From: Brevundimonas sp.
GTDB taxonomy: Bacteria > Pseudomonadota > Alphaproteobacteria > Caulobacterales > Caulobacteraceae
Assembly (NCBI RefSeq): GCF_019636155.1
Contig: NZ_JAHBYB010000001.1
Coordinates: 303,395 to 367,394, forward strand
Reading direction: 5' to 3'
Length of the DNA stretch: 64,000 nucleotides
The notes beneath the pieces were generated by a model, which was given only the letters and a program-made list of their open reading frames with translations, had not been told where the DNA came from and did no database searches. Within the stretch, counting starts at the first letter, position 1; each line of letters begins with the position of its first letter. A program made the translations under genes and the position numbers. Shown piece by piece: positions 49,751 to 58,712 of this stretch.

Positions 49751-51562
49751 ATGAACCCCACGGACGATCATGGCCGCAACAGCCTGTCGGAGGGCGGCTG
49801 GGGCGTGACCGGCGCGGCGCGTCTGGCGGTCGGGCTGGTGCAGGGCCTGCTGCTGGCCTGGCTGATCCATTCCGCGTCGGGTGGCGACACGGCGGCGAAC
49901 GGTCAGGCGACGCGCCTGTGGCCCGCCACTCATCCGGCGCTCTATGGCCCCCTGATCCTGGTCGCCGCCTATCTGCCGCCGGTGCTGCTGGCTGGAATCG
50001 GGCGGCTGCGACTGGTCACTCTTTTGGCCTGGGGCGTCGGGGCCGGCCTGTTGCTGGCCTTCCTGGGCTGGAGCGACATCGCCCGGCAGTCGGTGACAGA
50101 GAGCCACAACCCGCCCTTCCTGGATTTCCCGCTGCTGCCGTTCGCGGCGGCGGCCCTGTTCATCGGCCATCACCTGATCCTGCCCGCCGACCGCGAGCGG
50201 CGGCTGATCGCGGCCTTCCCGACCTATTTCGACACCGCCTGGCTGGCGGGGGTGCAGCTGGCGCTGTCGCTGGGCTTCACCCTGGCCTTCTGGCTGCTGC
50301 TGAACCTGGGCGCGGCCCTGTTCGGCCTGATCGGCATCCGGCAGTTGAACGACCTGTTGCAGGAGACCTGGTTCATCATCCCCCTGCTCAGCCTCGCCTT
50401 CGCCCTGGCGGTGCAGCTGACGGACGTGCGGCCGGGCCTGATCCGGGGCGTGCGCACCGTGGCGCTGATGCTGCTGTCGTGGCTGCTGCTGGTCATGACC
50501 GTGCTGGTCGGCGGCTTCCTGGCGGCCCTGCCCTTCACCGGCATGGAGGGGCTTTGGAAGACCGGCAGCGCGACGGCCCTGGTGCTGGCGGCGGCGGGCG
50601 CCCTGATCATCCTGATCAACACCGCCTATCAGGACGGTCTGCCCGACAACCGGCCGCCGGCCGTGCTGCGCGCTGCGGTGCGGGTCGCGGCGGTCCTGAT
50701 CACGCCCCTGATCGGCATCGCGGTCTGGGGCCTGAGCCTGCGGATCGGGCAGTACGGCCTGACGCCCGACCGGATCATCGCGGCGGCCTGTGTTCTGGTG
50801 GGCCTGGTCTATGCCGCCGGCTACGGCTGGGCCGCCCTGTCGCCCTTCTGGCGCGGCGGCGACTGGATGAAGCCGCTGGAGCGCACCAATGTCTTCGCCG
50901 CCGTCCTGACCGTTCTGGTCATCGTCTGCCTGTTCACCCCCATCGCCGATCCGGCGCGGTTGTCGGTGGCCAGTCAGGTCGCGCGGCTGAACGCGGGCCA
51001 AGTGGCGCCGGACCGGTTCGACTATCGCTTCCTGCGCTTCGACAGCGGCCGCGCGGGCGAGGCCGCCCTGGCCCGTCTGGCCCGGTCCGACAACGCCGAG
51101 ATCGCCCGCCGCGCCCGCGACATGCAGGCCGAAACCGACCGCTACAGCGCACCGGACACGACCCTGCCCGCCGTCACGCCGGTCTTCGAGGTCCATCCCG
51201 CCGGGTCAGCCGCGCCCCAGGGGCTGATCGCGCCGGTGACCATCGGCGACCCGCGCGCGCGCTGCGTGAAGGCAGGCGACTGCGTCGTCACCCAGGTCGA
51301 CCTGAACGGCGACGGCGTGGCCGAGGCCCTGATCGCCACCGCCCATTCCGTCGAGATGTTCCAGAAGACGGACAGGGGCTGGGCCTCGCGCGGGGCCTTC
51401 CGAACGTCCTACTGCGGCGACGGCGCCCGCAACGCCGTGGACCCGCGCCAGATGATGCGCGAAGGCCGGATCGCGGCGCGCGACCCTCTATGGCCGGACC
51501 TGAACATCGGCGACGTTCCGGCGCGGCTGGACCGCTGGCCCTATTGCGATGGGCGGCCTTAA
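49751..51562 (+). CDS. DUF4153 membrane protein
   Basis: 603 residues. About ten hydrophobic segments fill the first 400 residues (LVQGLLLAWLIHSAS, LLAWGVGAGLLLAFLGW, LALSLGFTLAFWLLLNLGAALFGLIG and others), with the pattern of DUF4153. The last about 200 residues are soluble (RLNAGQVAPDRFDYRFLRFDSGRAGEAALARL). Function is unknown. Divergent from the peptidase gene with 98 bases between them. Confidence 0.8.
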   Translation: MNPTDDHGRNSLSEGGWGVTGAARLAVGLVQGLLLAWLIHSASGGDTAANGQATRLWPATHPALYGPLILVAAYLPPVLLAGIGRLRLVTLLAWGVGAGLLLAFLGWSDIARQSVTESHNPPFLDFPLLPFAAAALFIGHHLILPADRERRLIAAFPTYFDTAWLAGVQLALSLGFTLAFWLLLNLGAALFGLIGIRQLNDLLQETWFIIPLLSLAFALAVQLTDVRPGLIRGVRTVALMLLSWLLLVMTVLVGGFLAALPFTGMEGLWKTGSATALVLAAAGALIILINTAYQDGLPDNRPPAVLRAAVRVAAVLITPLIGIAVWGLSLRIGQYGLTPDRIIAAACVLVGLVYAAGYGWAALSPFWRGGDWMKPLERTNVFAAVLTVLVIVCLFTPIADPARLSVASQVARLNAGQVAPDRFDYRFLRFDSGRAGEAALARLARSDNAEIARRARDMQAETDRYSAPDTTLPAVTPVFEVHPAGSAAPQGLIAPVTIGDPRARCVKAGDCVVTQVDLNGDGVAEALIATAHSVEMFQKTDRGWASRGAFRTSYCGDGARNAVDPRQMMREGRIAARDPLWPDLNIGDVPARLDRWPYCDGRP

Positions 51563-51675
51563 CCCGCCGGTCACCACGCCTGCCAACGCGAATTTCACCC
51601 CATCGGCCTACAGATCGTCCCGAAACGAGCCAGTCCCGCCAAGAGGACGGCCGAGGCTGATGATGGGTGATCCGC

Positions 51676-53121
51676 ATGTCCAAGACCGTCCTGGTGGTCG
51701 ATGACGACCCGACCCAGCGCCGCCTGATGCAGGCGGTGCTGGAGCGTGACGGCTACGCCGTGGTTCATGCCGAAAGCGGGGGCGAGGCGATCGACCGGAT
51801 GACCGCGGGCGGCGGCGCCGACCTGGTCCTGCTGGACCTGGTGATGCCGCGCATGACGGGGCTGGAGTGCCTGGCCGAGATGCGGGCCGCGGGCGTCACC
51901 GCCCCGGTCATCGTCCTGACCGCAAACGCCGGGGTCGAGACCGTGGTCAAGGCCATGCAGGCCGGGGCCCAGGACTTCTTCGTCAAGCCGGTCTCGGCCG
52001 AGCGACTGCTGGTCGGGGCGGCCAACGCCCTGGCCCTGACCCGCCTGGAGGCCGAGGTCGGCCGCCTGACCAAGCGGGCCCAGGGCCGCGCCAGTTTCGA
52101 CGATCTGGTCGGGGACGGCCCCGCCATGCGACTGGTCAAATCGCTGGGCGCGCGCGCGGCCAAATCGACCATCCCGGTGCTGATCACCGGCGAAAGCGGC
52201 GTCGGCAAGGAGGTCATCGCCCGCGCCCTGCACGGCGCCAGCGACCGCGCCGGCAAGCCGTTCGTGGCCGTGAACTGCGGCGCCCTGCCGGTCAATCTGA
52301 TCGAGTCCATCCTGTTCGGGCACGAAAAGGGCGCCTTCACCGGCGCGGTCGAAAAGACCCTGGGCAAGTTCCGCGAGGCCGACGGCGGCGCCCTGTTCCT
52401 GGACGAGATCGGCGAACTGCCGCTGGACATGCAGGTCAAGCTACTGCGCGCCATTCAGGAGGGCGAGGTCGATCCGGTGGGCGGCAAGCGGCCGGTCAGG
52501 ATCGACGTCCGCATCATCTCGGCCACCAACCGCGACCTGTCGCAACAGGTGGCCGAGGGCGGGTTCCGCGAGGACCTGTTCTATCGCCTGAACGTCTATC
52601 CGATCGAGGCGCCCGCCCTGCGCGACCGGCGCGAGGACATCCCGGCCCTGGTCGACCGTTTCATCGCCCGCTTCAACGCCGAAGAGGGCAAGCGTGTCGC
52701 CGGATGCGCGCCCGAGACCCTGGCCCTGCTCCAGGCCTTCGACTGGCCCGGAAACGTGCGCCAGCTGGAGAACGCCGTGTTCCGCGCCATCGTCCTGGCC
52801 GACGCCCCCTTCCTGCAGCCGCACGACTTTCCCGCCATCTCGGGCCTGGCCGCGCCCCTGCCCGCCGCCGCCGAGGCGCCCGCCACGCCGACGCCGAGCG
52901 TCGAACTGCCGCCCCTGCCCGAGACGCCCATCCGCGTCGTGGACGACCGCGGCCATCTGCGGACCCTGGACGAGATCGAACGTGACCTGATCCAGCACGC
53001 CATCGAAGTCTATGCCGGGCATATGTCGGAGATCGCCCGTCGCCTGGGCATCGGCCGGTCCACCCTCTACCGCAAGGTGCGCGAACAGGGGCTTGAAGGG
53101 GCGATCAAGGAGGCGGGGTGA
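51676..53121 (+). CDS. NtrC-family sigma-54 response regulator, TacA-like
   Basis: 481 residues. A receiver domain ([24 protein letters not shown], phospho-acceptor Asp in [13 protein letters not shown]), an AAA+ activator domain ([22 protein letters not shown] sigma-54 contact loop, [26 protein letters not shown]) and a Fis-type helix-turn-helix at the end ([24 protein letters not shown]). ATG 51676 preferred over the upstream GTG 51667. It activates sigma-54 promoters when phosphorylated. Its layout recalls Caulobacter TacA (stalk and cell-cycle genes), but I cannot be sure of orthology; the flagellar FlbD is a different protein. Confidence 0.85.
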   Translation: MSKTVLVVDDDPTQRRLMQAVLERDGYAVVHAESGGEAIDRMTAGGGADLVLLDLVMPRMTGLECLAEMRAAGVTAPVIVLTANAGVETVVKAMQAGAQDFFVKPVSAERLLVGAANALALTRLEAEVGRLTKRAQGRASFDDLVGDGPAMRLVKSLGARAAKSTIPVLITGESGVGKEVIARALHGASDRAGKPFVAVNCGALPVNLIESILFGHEKGAFTGAVEKTLGKFREADGGALFLDEIGELPLDMQVKLLRAIQEGEVDPVGGKRPVRIDVRIISATNRDLSQQVAEGGFREDLFYRLNVYPIEAPALRDRREDIPALVDRFIARFNAEEGKRVAGCAPETLALLQAFDWPGNVRQLENAVFRAIVLADAPFLQPHDFPAISGLAAPLPAAAEAPATPTPSVELPPLPETPIRVVDDRGHLRTLDEIERDLIQHAIEVYAGHMSEIARRLGIGRSTLYRKVREQGLEGAIKEAG

Positions 53122-53128
53122 GCGCACA

Positions 53129-53258
53129 GTCTCCTCCCCATTTCATGGGGAGGGGGACCGCGAAGCGGTGGAGGGGCTCTCCCTTGTGTGACCAAAGAAC
53201 CCCTCTGTCACGGCGCGTATTCGCGCCGCGCCACCTCCCCATGAAATGGGGAGGAGAC
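53129..53258. repeat. 130-base inverted-repeat element between convergent genes
   Basis: Two 25-base ends are exact inverse copies: the left runs from about 53129 to 53153, the right from 53234 to 53258. Each end is itself a palindrome (CCTCCCCAT, three bases, ATGGGGAGG). The interior has a further hairpin (GGCGCG...CGCGCC). The shape is that of a small non-coding repeat or MITE-like unit. Its place between convergent stops suggests a two-way terminator. A related single end lies at 55897-55921. Confidence 0.75.
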
Positions 53259-53259
53259 G

Positions 53260-53631
53260 TCAGTCCAGGTTGCGGCGCCGCCCCTTCGGCGCATCCCCCT
53301 TGGCCTTCTTGGCGATCTCCTTCAGCTTGCGGCCCTGCATGGCCGACAGGGCCTGGCCCGGCGCGCCCTTTTCGGGGTCGGCGAAGGCGCGGCCGTGGGT
53401 CTTCACCCGCTCGCTGACGGACTCCAGGAACTCGCCCTCCCATTCGCTCAGGGTCACGCCGGCCTTCTCGGCCGCGCGTTTGGCGCGTTTCAGGGCGTTG
53501 ACGGCCGCGCGCTGGGCGGCCTTGCGCTCGGCCTCGAACGGGCTGGGCGGCTTTTTCGCCGGAAACGCGGAGCGGGCGCCGCCCTCGGCGGGCGGCTTCC
53601 GCGGGCCGAAACCTGTGCGCTTGAGGCTCAG
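53260..53631 (-). CDS. Basic protein of unknown function downstream of gapR
   Basis: About 123 residues, rich in Lys, Arg and Ala: SLKRTGFGPRKPPAEGG, then FEAERKAAQRAAVNALKRAKRAAEKAGVTLSEWEGEFLESVSERVKTHG, ending KAKGDAPKGRRRNLD. The frame is open across the whole stretch, but no ATG, GTG or TTG exists before 53457. The best start is a CTG at 53631 overlapping the gapR stop (CTGA). The alternative is GTG 53457, giving 65 residues. No family recognised; the charge suggests nucleic-acid binding. Confidence 0.5.
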   Translation of the reverse strand: MSLKRTGFGPRKPPAEGGARSAFPAKKPPSPFEAERKAAQRAAVNALKRAKRAAEKAGVTLSEWEGEFLESVSERVKTHGRAFADPEKGAPGQALSAMQGRKLKEIAKKAKGDAPKGRRRNLD

Positions 53632-53903
53632 ACCTCGCCCAGGGCCGACAGGTAGAGGTCCAGGATGGCCTCTTCTTCCTGACGCTTGGCCTTGTCCTGC
53701 TTGCGGATGCGGATGACCTTGCGCAGGGTCTTGACGTCGTAGCCCTCGCCCTTGGCCTCGGCGAAGACCTCCTTCTGGTCGGCCATGACCGCCTGCTTGT
53801 CCTCTTCCAGACGCTCCAGCCGCTCAATGATGGTGCGCAGCCGCCCCTGGGCCGACGAGGTCAGCACGTCGGGGGAAGCGTCGAAGGAAGCGTCGTCGGC
53901 CAT
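53628..53903 (-). CDS. gapR: GapR nucleoid-associated protein (DUF2312)
   Basis: 91 residues. SAQGRLRTIIERLERLEEDKQAVMADQKEVFAEAKGEGYDVKTLRKVIRIRKQDKAKRQEEEAILDLYLSALGEV matches Caulobacter GapR in length and sequence. GapR encircles overtwisted DNA ahead of forks and RNA polymerase. ATG 53903 with AAGGA upstream; the longer open frame to 53987 runs through a hairpin repeat and is not coding. Confidence 0.93.
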   Translation of the reverse strand: MADDASFDASPDVLTSSAQGRLRTIIERLERLEEDKQAVMADQKEVFAEAKGEGYDVKTLRKVIRIRKQDKAKRQEEEAILDLYLSALGEV

Positions 53904-53915
53904 TTTGAGTCCTTG

Positions 53916-53957
53916 TGCGCTAACGCTCGGGACGCGGTCCCTCGCTGCTTGAGCGCG
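53916..53957 (-). repeat. 42-base hairpin repeat, copy 1 (gapR leader)
   Basis: Outer arms GCGCT/AGCGC and an inner GGGAC/GTCCC stem. On the gapR strand it ends just before the AAGGA ribosome-binding site. It differs from copy 2 mostly inside the inner stem. Confidence 0.75.
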
Positions 53958-54017
53958 TACGAGATTGGGTTGGACAGGCTTAACCACGCCCGGCGCGCGG
54001 CCTCAACGGCAGGCGCG

Positions 54018-54046
54018 AAAAAGGCCGCGGACAAAGCCCGCGACCT
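54018..54046 (-). terminator. Terminator of rpmJ
   Basis: On the minus strand a GC-rich stem (CGCGG / CCGCG around GCTTTGT) is followed by TTTTT. It lies about 60 bases after the rpmJ stop. Confidence 0.65.
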
Positions 54047-54064
54047 GTGGATAGCACTCTTGTT

Positions 54065-54106
54065 GCGCTAACGCGGGCGACGCGGTCGCCCGCTGCTTGA
54101 GCGCGA
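54065..54106 (-). repeat. 42-base hairpin repeat, copy 2 (after rpmJ)
   Basis: Same outer arms as copy 1 and the same length. The inner stem is a perfect nine-pair GCGGGCGAC / GTCGCCCGC with loop GCG. It lies directly after the rpmJ stop codon. Confidence 0.8.
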
Positions 54107-54107
54107 C

Positions 54108-54233
54108 TTAGCCCTGCTTGGCCTTGAAGCGCGGGTCGGTCTTGTTGATCACATAGACCACGCCCTTGCGACGCACGATCTTGCAGTCGCGGTGGCGACC
54201 CTTGAGCGACTTGAGCGAGCTGCGGACCTTCAT
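54108..54233 (-). CDS. rpmJ: 50S ribosomal protein bL36 (zinc-free form)
   Basis: 41 residues, [41 protein letters not shown]-type sequence (key parts [27 protein letters not shown]). Only one cysteine remains, so this is the C-minus form without the zinc ribbon. It is a small protein of the large ribosomal subunit. ATG 54233 has AAGGA upstream; the open frame reaching 54503 runs over the leader and is not coding. Confidence 0.93.
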   Translation of the reverse strand: MKVRSSLKSLKGRHRDCKIVRRKGVVYVINKTDPRFKAKQG

Positions 54234-54248
54234 GGTCGTAATCCTTGG

Positions 54249-54290
54249 TGCGCTATCCATCGCCGCGCGGCGGCTCTGTACTTGAGCGCC
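54249..54290 (-). repeat. 42-base hairpin repeat, copy 3 (rpmJ leader)
   Basis: Same length and outer arms as copies 1 and 2 (GCGCT...AGCGC), but the inner part has changed to CGCCGC/GCGGCG, keeping a stem with different bases. On the rpmJ strand it ends just before the ribosome-binding site. Confidence 0.65.
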
Positions 54291-54595
54291 TTGAGGCAAA
54301 GCAAAATAGAAAAGCCGCGGGCGGACCTGCGGCGGAGCGGTGCGTATAGGGAAAGCGCCGGGCGGCGTCAATATCCTTGGAGGCCTGGCCTCCGAGTTGA
54401 ACGGAGGGTCTTCGGACTTGCGGGTCCGACGCGTCGCCCCTCCGCCACCAGGCCGTCGCAGGGAACACGCGGGTTTTATCCGAGCGCCGTTAACAGGCCG
54501 CAATCAGGCACGGTAATTGCTGGGTAAACCACGATCGCCGCAACGCTTGCGCGCCTGATGCGCTAGACTGCGGCGTCGTATCCGGGAGCCCCTCT
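54291..54595. other. Intergenic region between rpmJ leader and transglycosylase gene
   Basis: 305 bases without a gene. It should hold the divergent promoters of rpmJ and the transglycosylase gene. A small hairpin (TCGGAC/GTCCGA) lies near 54410-54435. I cannot assign a -35/-10 pair with confidence. Confidence 0.4.
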
Positions 54596-55888
54596 TTGAC
54601 CATCCGTATCGATCCTCGTCTTCTGCTGATCGCCTGCGTCGCGGCCTGCGCGCCAATGATGCCCGAATCGCCGACGACGCGGCCCCCGGTTCCCTCGCCC
54701 CTGACCCAGCCGCCGGCCGAGACCCCGGCCCCGCCGCCCGCGCCCGCGGCGACAGCCCCCGCCCTGCCCGACGCGGCCGGGTTCGAGGGCTGGAAACAGG
54801 GCTTCCTGGCCCGCCACGGCGGCGCCCGACGCGCCGACTATGAGCGCGAGCTGGCCGGTCTGACGCCCGATCCGGCCGTGGTGCGGCTGGACAACAACCA
54901 GCCCGAGTTCAGCCGCCCCGCCGGCGCCTACGTCCAGAACGCCGTCACCGCCAGCCGCATCGCCCAGGCCCGCCAGCGCGTCGACCGCGTGCCGTGGAGC
55001 GTGGTCCAGCGTACGGGCGTGCCGTCCGAGATTCTGGTCTCGATCTGGGCCCAGGAGAGCGCCTTCGGCCAGGTCCAGGGCGACTATGACGTCATCCGCT
55101 CCCTGGCCACCCTGGCCTATGACGGGCGACGCCGCGACTGGGCCGAGGCCCAGCTGAAGGACGCCCTGGACATCGTCATCGACGGGCGCCGCGACCGCGC
55201 CGGGCTGAAGGGCAGCTGGGCCGGGGCCATGGGGCAGACCCAGTTCATGCCAGACAACTATCTGCGCCTGGGCGTCGACCAGGACGGGGACGGCAAGATC
55301 GACATCTGGGGCTCGGACGCCGACGCCCTGGCCTCGGCGGCCAACCTGCTGGCGCGGGCCGGATGGAAGCGCGGCCAGACCTGGGGCTATGAGATCACTC
55401 TGCCGGCCAATTTCGACTATGCCCTGGCCGAGGGGCCCCGCCACGACTGGGCCTTCTGGGTCGCGCGCGGCGTGCGCCTGGCCAATGGCGGCGCCCCCAA
55501 CGCAGCCGAGGCGGCGGAACAGGCGACCGTCCTTCTGCCCCAGGGCGCCAACGGCCCGGCCTTCCTGGCCCTGCCCAACCACTATGTCATCCGCGCCTAC
55601 AACAACGCCGTCAGCTACGCCCTGGCCATCGGCCTGACGGCGGACGGGATCCAGGGCAAGCCGCCGCTGACCAAGGCCTGGCCCAACGACGCCCCCCTGA
55701 CGCGGGACCAGCGCATCGGCGCCCAGTCGGCCCTGACGCGGCTGGGCTTTGACACCCAGGGGATCGACGGCGTCGTCGGCGCCAACACTCGCGCCGCCCT
55801 GCGCCGCTGGCAGGCGGCGAACGGGCGGGTGCAGGACGGCTATCTGACCGCCGCCCTGGCCGACGAACTGATCCGCCGGGCGAACTGA
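54596..55888 (+). CDS. Lytic murein transglycosylase (MltB-like) with peptidoglycan-binding domain
   Basis: 430-residue lipoprotein (lipobox near LLIACVAAC). After a Pro-rich linker comes the SLT_2 catalytic domain, with the glutamate in VSIWAQESAFGQVQGDYDVIRSLATLAYDGRRRDWAEAQL and the GSWAGAMGQTQFMPDNYLRLGVDQDGDGKIDIWGS signature. The C-terminus is a PG_binding_1 domain (LTRLGFDTQGIDGVVGANTRAALRRWQAANG). It cleaves glycan strands of the wall, in the periplasm. The start is TTG 54596, with GGGAGC about 10 bases upstream. Confidence 0.9.
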   Translation: MTIRIDPRLLLIACVAACAPMMPESPTTRPPVPSPLTQPPAETPAPPPAPAATAPALPDAAGFEGWKQGFLARHGGARRADYERELAGLTPDPAVVRLDNNQPEFSRPAGAYVQNAVTASRIAQARQRVDRVPWSVVQRTGVPSEILVSIWAQESAFGQVQGDYDVIRSLATLAYDGRRRDWAEAQLKDALDIVIDGRRDRAGLKGSWAGAMGQTQFMPDNYLRLGVDQDGDGKIDIWGSDADALASAANLLARAGWKRGQTWGYEITLPANFDYALAEGPRHDWAFWVARGVRLANGGAPNAAEAAEQATVLLPQGANGPAFLALPNHYVIRAYNNAVSYALAIGLTADGIQGKPPLTKAWPNDAPLTRDQRIGAQSALTRLGFDTQGIDGVVGANTRAALRRWQAANGRVQDGYLTAALADELIRRAN

Positions 55889-55896
55889 GACAGCGT

Positions 55897-55921
55897 CTCC
55901 TCCCCATTCCATGGAGAGAGG
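55897..55921. repeat. Half copy of the 53129 repeat end
   Basis: CTCCTCCCCATTCCATGGAG is close to the palindromic ends of the 53129-53258 element, with small changes. It stands alone between the transglycosylase stop and the adenine methylase. Confidence 0.5.
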
Positions 55922-56009
55922 ATCGCCGCGGGCGGTAAGGTGGCTCTTCGTGACACGCTTCGCCCGCGCCATGCTAGGCTCGGTCCATGCCGAATCCCGG
56001 TCGCCGCCC

Positions 56010-57050
56010 ATGATCAAATACATCGGCTCCAAGCGCGCCCTGCTGGACCCGATCACCGGGGCGGTGCGCGGCCTGCTGCCGGACGGCGGGGAGGTCTGCG
56101 ACCTGTTTTCCGGCTCGGCCCGGGTCGGCCACGCCCTGAAGGGCCAGGGATTCCGGGTCTGGTCGAACGACCACAACGCCTATGCCCACGCCCTGGCCAC
56201 GGCCTATGTCCAGGCGGACCGGGAACGCTGGGCCGCGCCGGCCGAACGCATCCTGGCCGAACTGGCGGGGCTGAGGCCCGAGGCCGGCTGGTTCACCCGC
56301 ACCTTCTGCACTGAGGCCCGGTTCATCCATCCGGACAACGGCGCCCGCATCGACGCCATGCGGAACCGGATCGAGGCCATGGGCCTGGAGCCCGAACTGA
56401 AGGCCGTGGTCCTGGTCGCCCTCATGGAGGCGGCTGACCGGGTCGATTCCACCGCCGGCCTGCAGATGGCCTATATGAAATCCTGGGCGAAACGGGCGCT
56501 GAAGCCGCTGGAACTGCGCCTGCCCGCCCTTCAGCCCGCCGTGGCCGCCGGACCCTGCCGCGCCACCCGCGCCGATGCGGTCGAGATCGCGGATCAGGTG
56601 GAGGCCGATCTGGTCTATCTGGACCCGCCCTACAACCAGCACTCCTACCTGTCGAACTATCATGTCTGGGAAAGCCTGGTGCTGTGGGACCAGCCCGAGA
56701 CCTATGGCGTGGCCAACAAGCGGATCGACTGCAGGACCCGAAAGAGCGCCTTCAACAGCCGCCCCGGCATCGGCCCGGCCCTGCAGAGCGTGATCGAGCG
56801 GCTGAAGGCGCCGAACCTGATCGTCTCGTTCAACGATGAGGGCTATCTGAGCCGCGACGACCTGGTGGCCATGCTGTCCACGCGCGGCCATGTCCAGGTG
56901 GTGGAGATCGACCGCCCCCGCTACGTCGGCGCCCGCATCGGCATCCACGATCCGCAGGGGCGCAAGGTCGGGGCCGTCGGGCGGCTGAGGAATGTCGAAT
57001 ATCTGTTCCTGTGCAGCCAGCGGCCGGCCGCCCTGGCCGACGCCGCATGA
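56010..57050 (+). CDS. Solitary DNA adenine methylase (D12 class)
   Basis: 346 residues. MIKYIGSKRALLDPI is the start expected for the D12/Dam-like class. Then comes SAM motif I (VCDLFSGSARVGHALKGQG) and the catalytic motif IV (LVYLDPPYNQHSYLSNYHVWESL). No nuclease gene is next to it, so it may be an orphan methylase or the relic of a restriction system. Caulobacterales also have the cell-cycle methylase CcrM, which is a different protein. ATG 56010 chosen; the frame extends to 55911. Recognition site unknown. Confidence 0.85.
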   Translation: MIKYIGSKRALLDPITGAVRGLLPDGGEVCDLFSGSARVGHALKGQGFRVWSNDHNAYAHALATAYVQADRERWAAPAERILAELAGLRPEAGWFTRTFCTEARFIHPDNGARIDAMRNRIEAMGLEPELKAVVLVALMEAADRVDSTAGLQMAYMKSWAKRALKPLELRLPALQPAVAAGPCRATRADAVEIADQVEADLVYLDPPYNQHSYLSNYHVWESLVLWDQPETYGVANKRIDCRTRKSAFNSRPGIGPALQSVIERLKAPNLIVSFNDEGYLSRDDLVAMLSTRGHVQVVEIDRPRYVGARIGIHDPQGRKVGAVGRLRNVEYLFLCSQRPAALADAA

Positions 57051-57337
57051 CCCCTTCGTCCACCGGTCTGGAACGGGCGCCGCCTCGCGGCCGTTGTCGC
57101 GGGATGGAAGAACTGACCCTGACCCCGCGCCGGTCTTTCCCCTCGCCGAGGGCCGGTTTCCAGACCGCCGCCTGGGCGCCGCCGCCGGTGGAGCGGTTCG
57201 ACGGCCGTCCGGCCAATGACGCCGCGACATCCGAGCCCGCGCCGGCCCCTGTCCCGCCCCGATGGCTGGTGATCCTGGGCGGGGCGATCCTGGCGGCTGT
57301 CCTGGGCGCCCTTCTGGGCGGGGCGCTGGCGCTCTGA
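57047..57337 (+). CDS. Small Pro-rich protein with C-terminal membrane helix
   Basis: 96 residues from ATG 57047, which overlaps the methylase stop (ATGA). A later ATG at 57104 would give 77 residues (MEELTLTPRRSF...). It has a basic start, a Pro/Ala-rich middle (EPAPAPVPPR) and one membrane helix (WLVILGGAILAAVLGALLGGALAL) at the C-terminus. No family recognised. Ends 2 bases before the convergent rnhB stop. Confidence 0.5.
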   Translation: MTPSSTGLERAPPRGRCRGMEELTLTPRRSFPSPRAGFQTAAWAPPPVERFDGRPANDAATSEPAPAPVPPRWLVILGGAILAAVLGALLGGALAL

Positions 57338-57339
57338 GA

Positions 57340-57990
57340 TCAGGCCGGGCCGGCCTTAAGCAGGGCCCGGATCGGGGCCCATCCGCGCCGGTGGGCGGGG
57401 CAAGGGCCCAGGGCCTTCAGGGCCGCCTGGTGCGCGGGGGCGCTGTAGCCCTTGTGGCTGGCGAACCCATAGCCGGGATGCAGGCCGTCCAGCTCCACCA
57501 TCAGCCGGTCGCGCGCCGTCTTGGCCAGGATGGAGGCCGCCGCGATGGACAGCGACAGCCCGTCGCCCCCGACCACGGTCCGGACGTCGCACGGCAGGCG
57601 GAAGCGATAATTGCCGTCCACCAGGGCCGAGGCCGGCGTCACCGCCAGGGCCTCGATCGCCCGGCACATGGCCAGGCCGGTCGCCTGAAGGATGTTCAGT
57701 TCGGCGATCTCCTCGACCGAGGCGAAGCCGACGCCCCAAGCGACGGCCCCGGCCTTGATCTCGATCTCCAGGGCCTCGCGCCGGGCCGCCGTCAGGACCT
57801 TGGAATCGTCCAGCCCGGCGGGAATGCGGTCCGGATCCAGGATCACCGCCCCGGCGGACACCGGCCCGGCCCAAGGGCCGCGGCCCGCCTCGTCGACGCC
57901 GCAGACCGGCCCCTGGCCGGCGTCCAGCACCGTCTGCTCCAGCGCGAAGCTGGGGCCGGGCCGGGGCGAGGGTCGGGACGGCTTGGACAT
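57340..57990 (-). CDS. rnhB: Ribonuclease HII
   Basis: 216 residues. The metal-binding residues are visible: [23 protein letters not shown], then [24 protein letters not shown] and [11 protein letters not shown]. Removes RNA from RNA-DNA hybrids and single ribonucleotides. Its start (57990) overlaps the tag stop by one base. Confidence 0.93.
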   Translation of the reverse strand: MSKPSRPSPRPGPSFALEQTVLDAGQGPVCGVDEAGRGPWAGPVSAGAVILDPDRIPAGLDDSKVLTAARREALEIEIKAGAVAWGVGFASVEEIAELNILQATGLAMCRAIEALAVTPASALVDGNYRFRLPCDVRTVVGGDGLSLSIAAASILAKTARDRLMVELDGLHPGYGFASHKGYSAPAHQAALKALGPCPAHRRGWAPIRALLKAGPA

Positions 57991-58586
57991 CAGGCGCCGC
58001 CCATCGCACGGACCGGTCCGTGCCGGAAACAGGTTTCGACATGATCGTTGACCATCCCCGTCGCCTGCATGAAGGCATAGACGATGACCGGGCCGCAGAA
58101 GGTGAAGCCCCGCGCCTTCAGAGCCTTGGCCATGGCGACCGATTGCGGCGTCTGGGTCGGGACCTCGGCCAAGGTTCGCGGCGTCGCCTGGATCGGCGCG
58201 CCGTCGACGAAGCCCCACAGCCAGTCGGCGAAATCCTCGCCCCTGTCCTGCATCTCCAGAAAGAGGCGGGCGCCCTTGATGGCGCTGTCGATCTTGGCGC
58301 GCGAACGGATGATGCCCGGATCGGCCATCAGCCGCGCCCGGTCCGCATCGTCATAGGCCGCCACCCGGACCGGATCGAAACCATCGAAGGCGGCGCGCAG
58401 GCTGTCGCGCTTTCTCAGGATGGTGATCCAGGCCAGGCCCGCCTGAAAGCCGTCCAGGACCAGCTTCTCCCACAAGGCGCGGGGATCGCGCTCGGGCACG
58501 CCCCATTCGGTGTCGTGATAGGCGACATAAAGGGGATCGGTCCCGCACCAGGCGCAACGGTGGGCGGATGGGGTCGATTCGCTCAT
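57990..58586 (-). CDS. tag: 3-methyladenine DNA glycosylase I
   Basis: 198 residues. [43 protein letters not shown] is the Tag signature, with the zinc ligands Cys and His. The second half has [27 protein letters not shown]. Excises 3-methyladenine from alkylated DNA. ATG 58586 chosen; the frame extends to 58622. Operon with rnhB. Confidence 0.93.
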   Translation of the reverse strand: MSESTPSAHRCAWCGTDPLYVAYHDTEWGVPERDPRALWEKLVLDGFQAGLAWITILRKRDSLRAAFDGFDPVRVAAYDDADRARLMADPGIIRSRAKIDSAIKGARLFLEMQDRGEDFADWLWGFVDGAPIQATPRTLAEVPTQTPQSVAMAKALKARGFTFCGPVIVYAFMQATGMVNDHVETCFRHGPVRAMGGA

Positions 58587-58712
58587 CCCGCCAGCATCGC
58601 CGCCCCGGGGCCCAGGCGGCAAGCGCGGCCGCCGTCATGTCTGGAAAGGCGTTGCAAACCGGCGTTTCGTGGCATCACCTGATCCAGGCGGAGTCTGCGG
58701 AGGGGAGGCGAG

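Noticed and set aside
49636-51660. 674-residue plus-strand frame over the DUF4153 gene
   Set aside because: The frame at 49751-51562 encodes a sensible membrane protein; this one is Arg/Gly/Pro-rich and overlaps it throughout.
54108-54503. 131-residue version of the rpmJ frame
   Set aside because: Only the last 41 residues are bL36; the extension covers the hairpin repeat and leader.
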